Source of the DNA: Spirochaetaceae bacterium
Lineage (GTDB): Bacteria > Spirochaetota > Spirochaetia > B11-G9
Assembly: GCA_030600745.1 (NCBI GenBank)
Contig: JAUVLL010000179.1
Span: forward strand, 1-6,916
DNA: 6,916 bases
Direction: 5' to 3'
Shown here: one piece after another, positions 5,076 through 6,916 of the stretch
Layout: each line of letters opens with the position of its first letter
How positions within the stretch are numbered: position 1 is the stretch's first letter
Translations under genes and position numbers: made by a program
Notes under the pieces: model-generated
What the model was told of the DNA's origin: nothing
The model's database searches: none
The model's input: only the letters and a program-made list of their open reading frames with translations

Positions 5076-6916
5076 ATGAGTGAAAAAATAAGAAAAGGTT
5101 TAGAATATTACTTTCAGAATCATCGAATCATATTTTGGTATGATGAGGGCGGTGAAATGAGGGATGACTTTATTGAATTCAATGAGCTTGGAATTGAAAA
5201 AATTGAAATTGATAACGATGAGTTCAATATTAGATATAAAGTACAAAAAATAGATCCACAGCAGAAGTTCCTTATATATTCAACACAGGCAAAACCTGAA
5301 GACAAGCAAAACTGGCTTATGGATCTTAATTTGTCGGGATTTGTTTTTGCATCAGATAAATCTTCACTTATTCTTCAGGAACTGGATCTGGATATAAAAT
5401 ACCTTCCTCTTATTAAGAAACATTCAGATTTCTTCAAAAATAAGAAAGAACGCCTGATACCATACAAAAGCATTCTTAATAGCCCTACAGAAGACGAAGA
5501 TTCTCTACTGCTGGCGATGATTTCTATATTAGCCAGTAATACAAAGGAAGATAAACTAAACCGAAAAGAGTTCCCTGAAATTGCCCTTAATATATTTCTT
5601 AACAGTTTTCTTGATGAAGATGGTTCTTTTTGGGAGGCTATTGAGAAATATCATCTGGAACCAGTCTTCCGGGAACTTGCAGCCAAAGAGTGGTATTATA
5701 ATAATAATTCTGATCTTGAAGGTTTGTTAAATTATATTCTTCAGAATGCCCTCGATTTTCAGTTGGAACATATCACGGGTAAAATTCAGAGAAATATATT
5801 TGTACTCATAGATGAATGGAGAAATAACCTTAAGTACAGTGAACGTTTCAAGGAATTACTGGATAAGCGGGAAAAAGAACTTAATATCAAGCATATATTA
5901 AATAAGGAAAAGTCTCTTGAGGTACTTATTTCAGTAGACCTGTATAAAGAAGCCGATAAACAGGTGCTAGTTAGACTTATAGAGGGATTAAAGAACAGAA
6001 GTATCGATTATATTACAGCACTGCATCTTATTGAGAAAAGGCGGGAAACTTTCTGGTTTAAATCAGAAGGAAATTCTAAGCTGAGATATCATTATTTAAT
6101 TCTATATTATTTTCTTCAGTTTAAAGAGCTAAGAAAAAGAGTCGACTTGTCATTTGCAAACATTAAAGAGGGATGGAACCAGTATATAGATGGTATATAT
6201 AAATTAGATGAACTTTACCGTAAATTTAACTATGCATTTCAGGAAAGCTGCAGCCCTGTAGAACTGGTAGAGTACCTTGTAGATTTGGAAAAGGAATATA
6301 CAGAGGGATATATGATCCCACTTGCAGACAACTGGCAGAAGGCAATAGACGGTGATCCCTATCTTGAGTCACTAAAAGACAGAGATATGCAAAATTTCTT
6401 TAAAAGATATGTAGTTCCATATCTTAACCAGGATAAGTATCTATTTGTTATTATATCAGATGGAATGAGATATGAAATTGGAGCTGAGCTTGCAGAAAAA
6501 TTAGAAGGACAGAATAGATTTAAAGTTGAACTTGAAACCCTAAAAGCCCCTACACCCTCTTATACTCAGTTGGGAATGGCCTCTTTGCTTCCTCCCACTG
6601 AGCTTACACTTGCTTCAAATGGTAATACTGTATTAGCTGATGGTAAAAGCACTCAGGGTTGGGCCGCTAGGGAGAAAATACTACAGTCTTATCTTGATAA
6701 GGAGTACACCGGGAAGAAGGCCAAAATTCTTAATGCTAGGGATTTTTTTGAATCGACCCTGTCCGATCAGGAAGAATCAATAAAAGGAATTGACCTTATA
6801 TATCTTTTTTCTCCCGGAGTAGATGCAGTTGGTGAAAATATAAAAACAGAGAAATCACTTTTTTCTGCAGTAGAAAAGGAAATTGATTTTCTAAATAATT
6901 TAAGCAGAAGAATCCT
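5076..6916 (+). CDS. pglZ: BREX-1 phosphatase PglZ (type A), N-terminal 613 residues, 3' end outside window
   Basis: PglZ is a core BREX protein with an alkaline-phosphatase-superfamily domain; it works with PglX and the other Brx proteins in phage exclusion and host DNA methylation. The N-terminus matches the family closely: KIRKGLEYYF, RIIFWYD (18-24), then KFLIYS and NWLMDLNL. A long helical middle region leads to the PglZ domain, with IISDGMRYEI around D462 (usual form SDALRYE), then the probable nucleophile region PTPSYTQLGMASLLPP (T493/T497). The third motif reads YLFSPGVDAVGE at 576-587, where the family usually has YHNxIDxxGD: S579 replaces His and E587 replaces Asp, while D583 is kept. 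The later ADHGF-type ligands lie beyond the window. GAGGA at 5065-5069 supports ATG 5076, 35 bp after the AlbA-family stop. The frame is open from 5076 to the edge; family members are usually over 800 residues, so about a quarter is not seen. Type A assignment is from motif memory. Confidence 0.93.
   Translation, partial: MSEKIRKGLEYYFQNHRIIFWYDEGGEMRDDFIEFNELGIEKIEIDNDEFNIRYKVQKIDPQQKFLIYSTQAKPEDKQNWLMDLNLSGFVFASDKSSLILQELDLDIKYLPLIKKHSDFFKNKKERLIPYKSILNSPTEDEDSLLLAMISILASNTKEDKLNRKEFPEIALNIFLNSFLDEDGSFWEAIEKYHLEPVFRELAAKEWYYNNNSDLEGLLNYILQNALDFQLEHITGKIQRNIFVLIDEWRNNLKYSERFKELLDKREKELNIKHILNKEKSLEVLISVDLYKEADKQVLVRLIEGLKNRSIDYITALHLIEKRRETFWFKSEGNSKLRYHYLILYYFLQFKELRKRVDLSFANIKEGWNQYIDGIYKLDELYRKFNYAFQESCSPVELVEYLVDLEKEYTEGYMIPLADNWQKAIDGDPYLESLKDRDMQNFFKRYVVPYLNQDKYLFVIISDGMRYEIGAELAEKLEGQNRFKVELETLKAPTPSYTQLGMASLLPPTELTLASNGNTVLADGKSTQGWAAREKILQSYLDKEYTGKKAKILNARDFFESTLSDQEESIKGIDLIYLFSPGVDAVGENIKTEKSLFSAVEKEIDFLNNLSRRI

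Noticed and set aside
1..6916. Insertion sequence, integrase, tRNA, rRNA or CRISPR array
   Set aside because: No transposase or recombinase motifs, no cloverleaf-like sequence and no spaced direct repeats were seen; the only repeats are the short ones listed.

Overview
The window is about 6.9 kb of bacterial (possibly archaeal) DNA. It is AT-rich, and all genes lie on the + strand, packed head to tail with gaps of a few to a few dozen bases, as in one operon or a series of stacked modules. The right end anchors it: from 5076 the frame is open to the edge and encodes the first 613 residues of a PglZ phosphatase-like protein of the BREX type 1 kind. Everything to the left looks like accessory cargo of a defence locus. 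In BREX-1 loci extra genes are often inserted between pglX and pglZ, but pglX itself is not visible here. The host cannot be named. Clear Shine-Dalgarno sequences (GGAGG type), frequent ATA and AGA codons and an AT-rich composition fit a low-GC Firmicute-like or spirochaete-like bacterium, but this is a weak inference.

Layout. (1) 1-581: C-terminal part of an SMC/OLD-like AAA ATPase that begins outside the window. (2) 589-1203: small protein with a TOPRIM-like acidic pattern, of a family I know as a partner of such ATPases. (3) 1212-1844: SLOG/Rossmann-like protein starting at GTG. These three genes form one tight cluster and are the best candidate for a little-described defence module: ATPase sensor, nuclease-like effector and possible nucleotide-ligand protein. 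(4) 1879-2958: class II Fic AMP-transferase with an intact catalytic motif and inhibitory helix. (5) 2960-3062: a compact non-coding array of six alternating copies of ATGCACA/TGTGCAT forming three hairpins. (6) 3102-3608: a decayed Schlafen-AlbA_2/RecG-C-like gene with a large in-frame internal deletion and a TGG-to-TAG nonsense codon. (7) 3613-5040: an intact gene of the same broad family. (8) 5076-end: pglZ.

How they may work together. BREX PglZ acts with the methyltransferase PglX and other Brx proteins in phage exclusion. The ATPase/TOPRIM pair resembles in organisation the split OLD-like systems (for example PARIS AriA/AriB), which often sit beside other defence genes. Fic and AlbA-family genes are frequent passengers in defence islands and may be toxic effectors or regulators. 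No function has been shown for this arrangement, and the cooperation is inferred from neighbourhood.

Other structure worth noting: both AlbA-family genes carry a 12-bp in-frame tandem repeat at the same place, just before the C-terminal winged helix. Two module ends (1841-1862 and 5030-5051) carry the same TAGTAG-type microsatellite, which may mark cargo boundaries. PglZ departs from the usual YHNxIDxxGD motif. No gene-free stretch exceeds 300 bases; the longest is 2959-3101.
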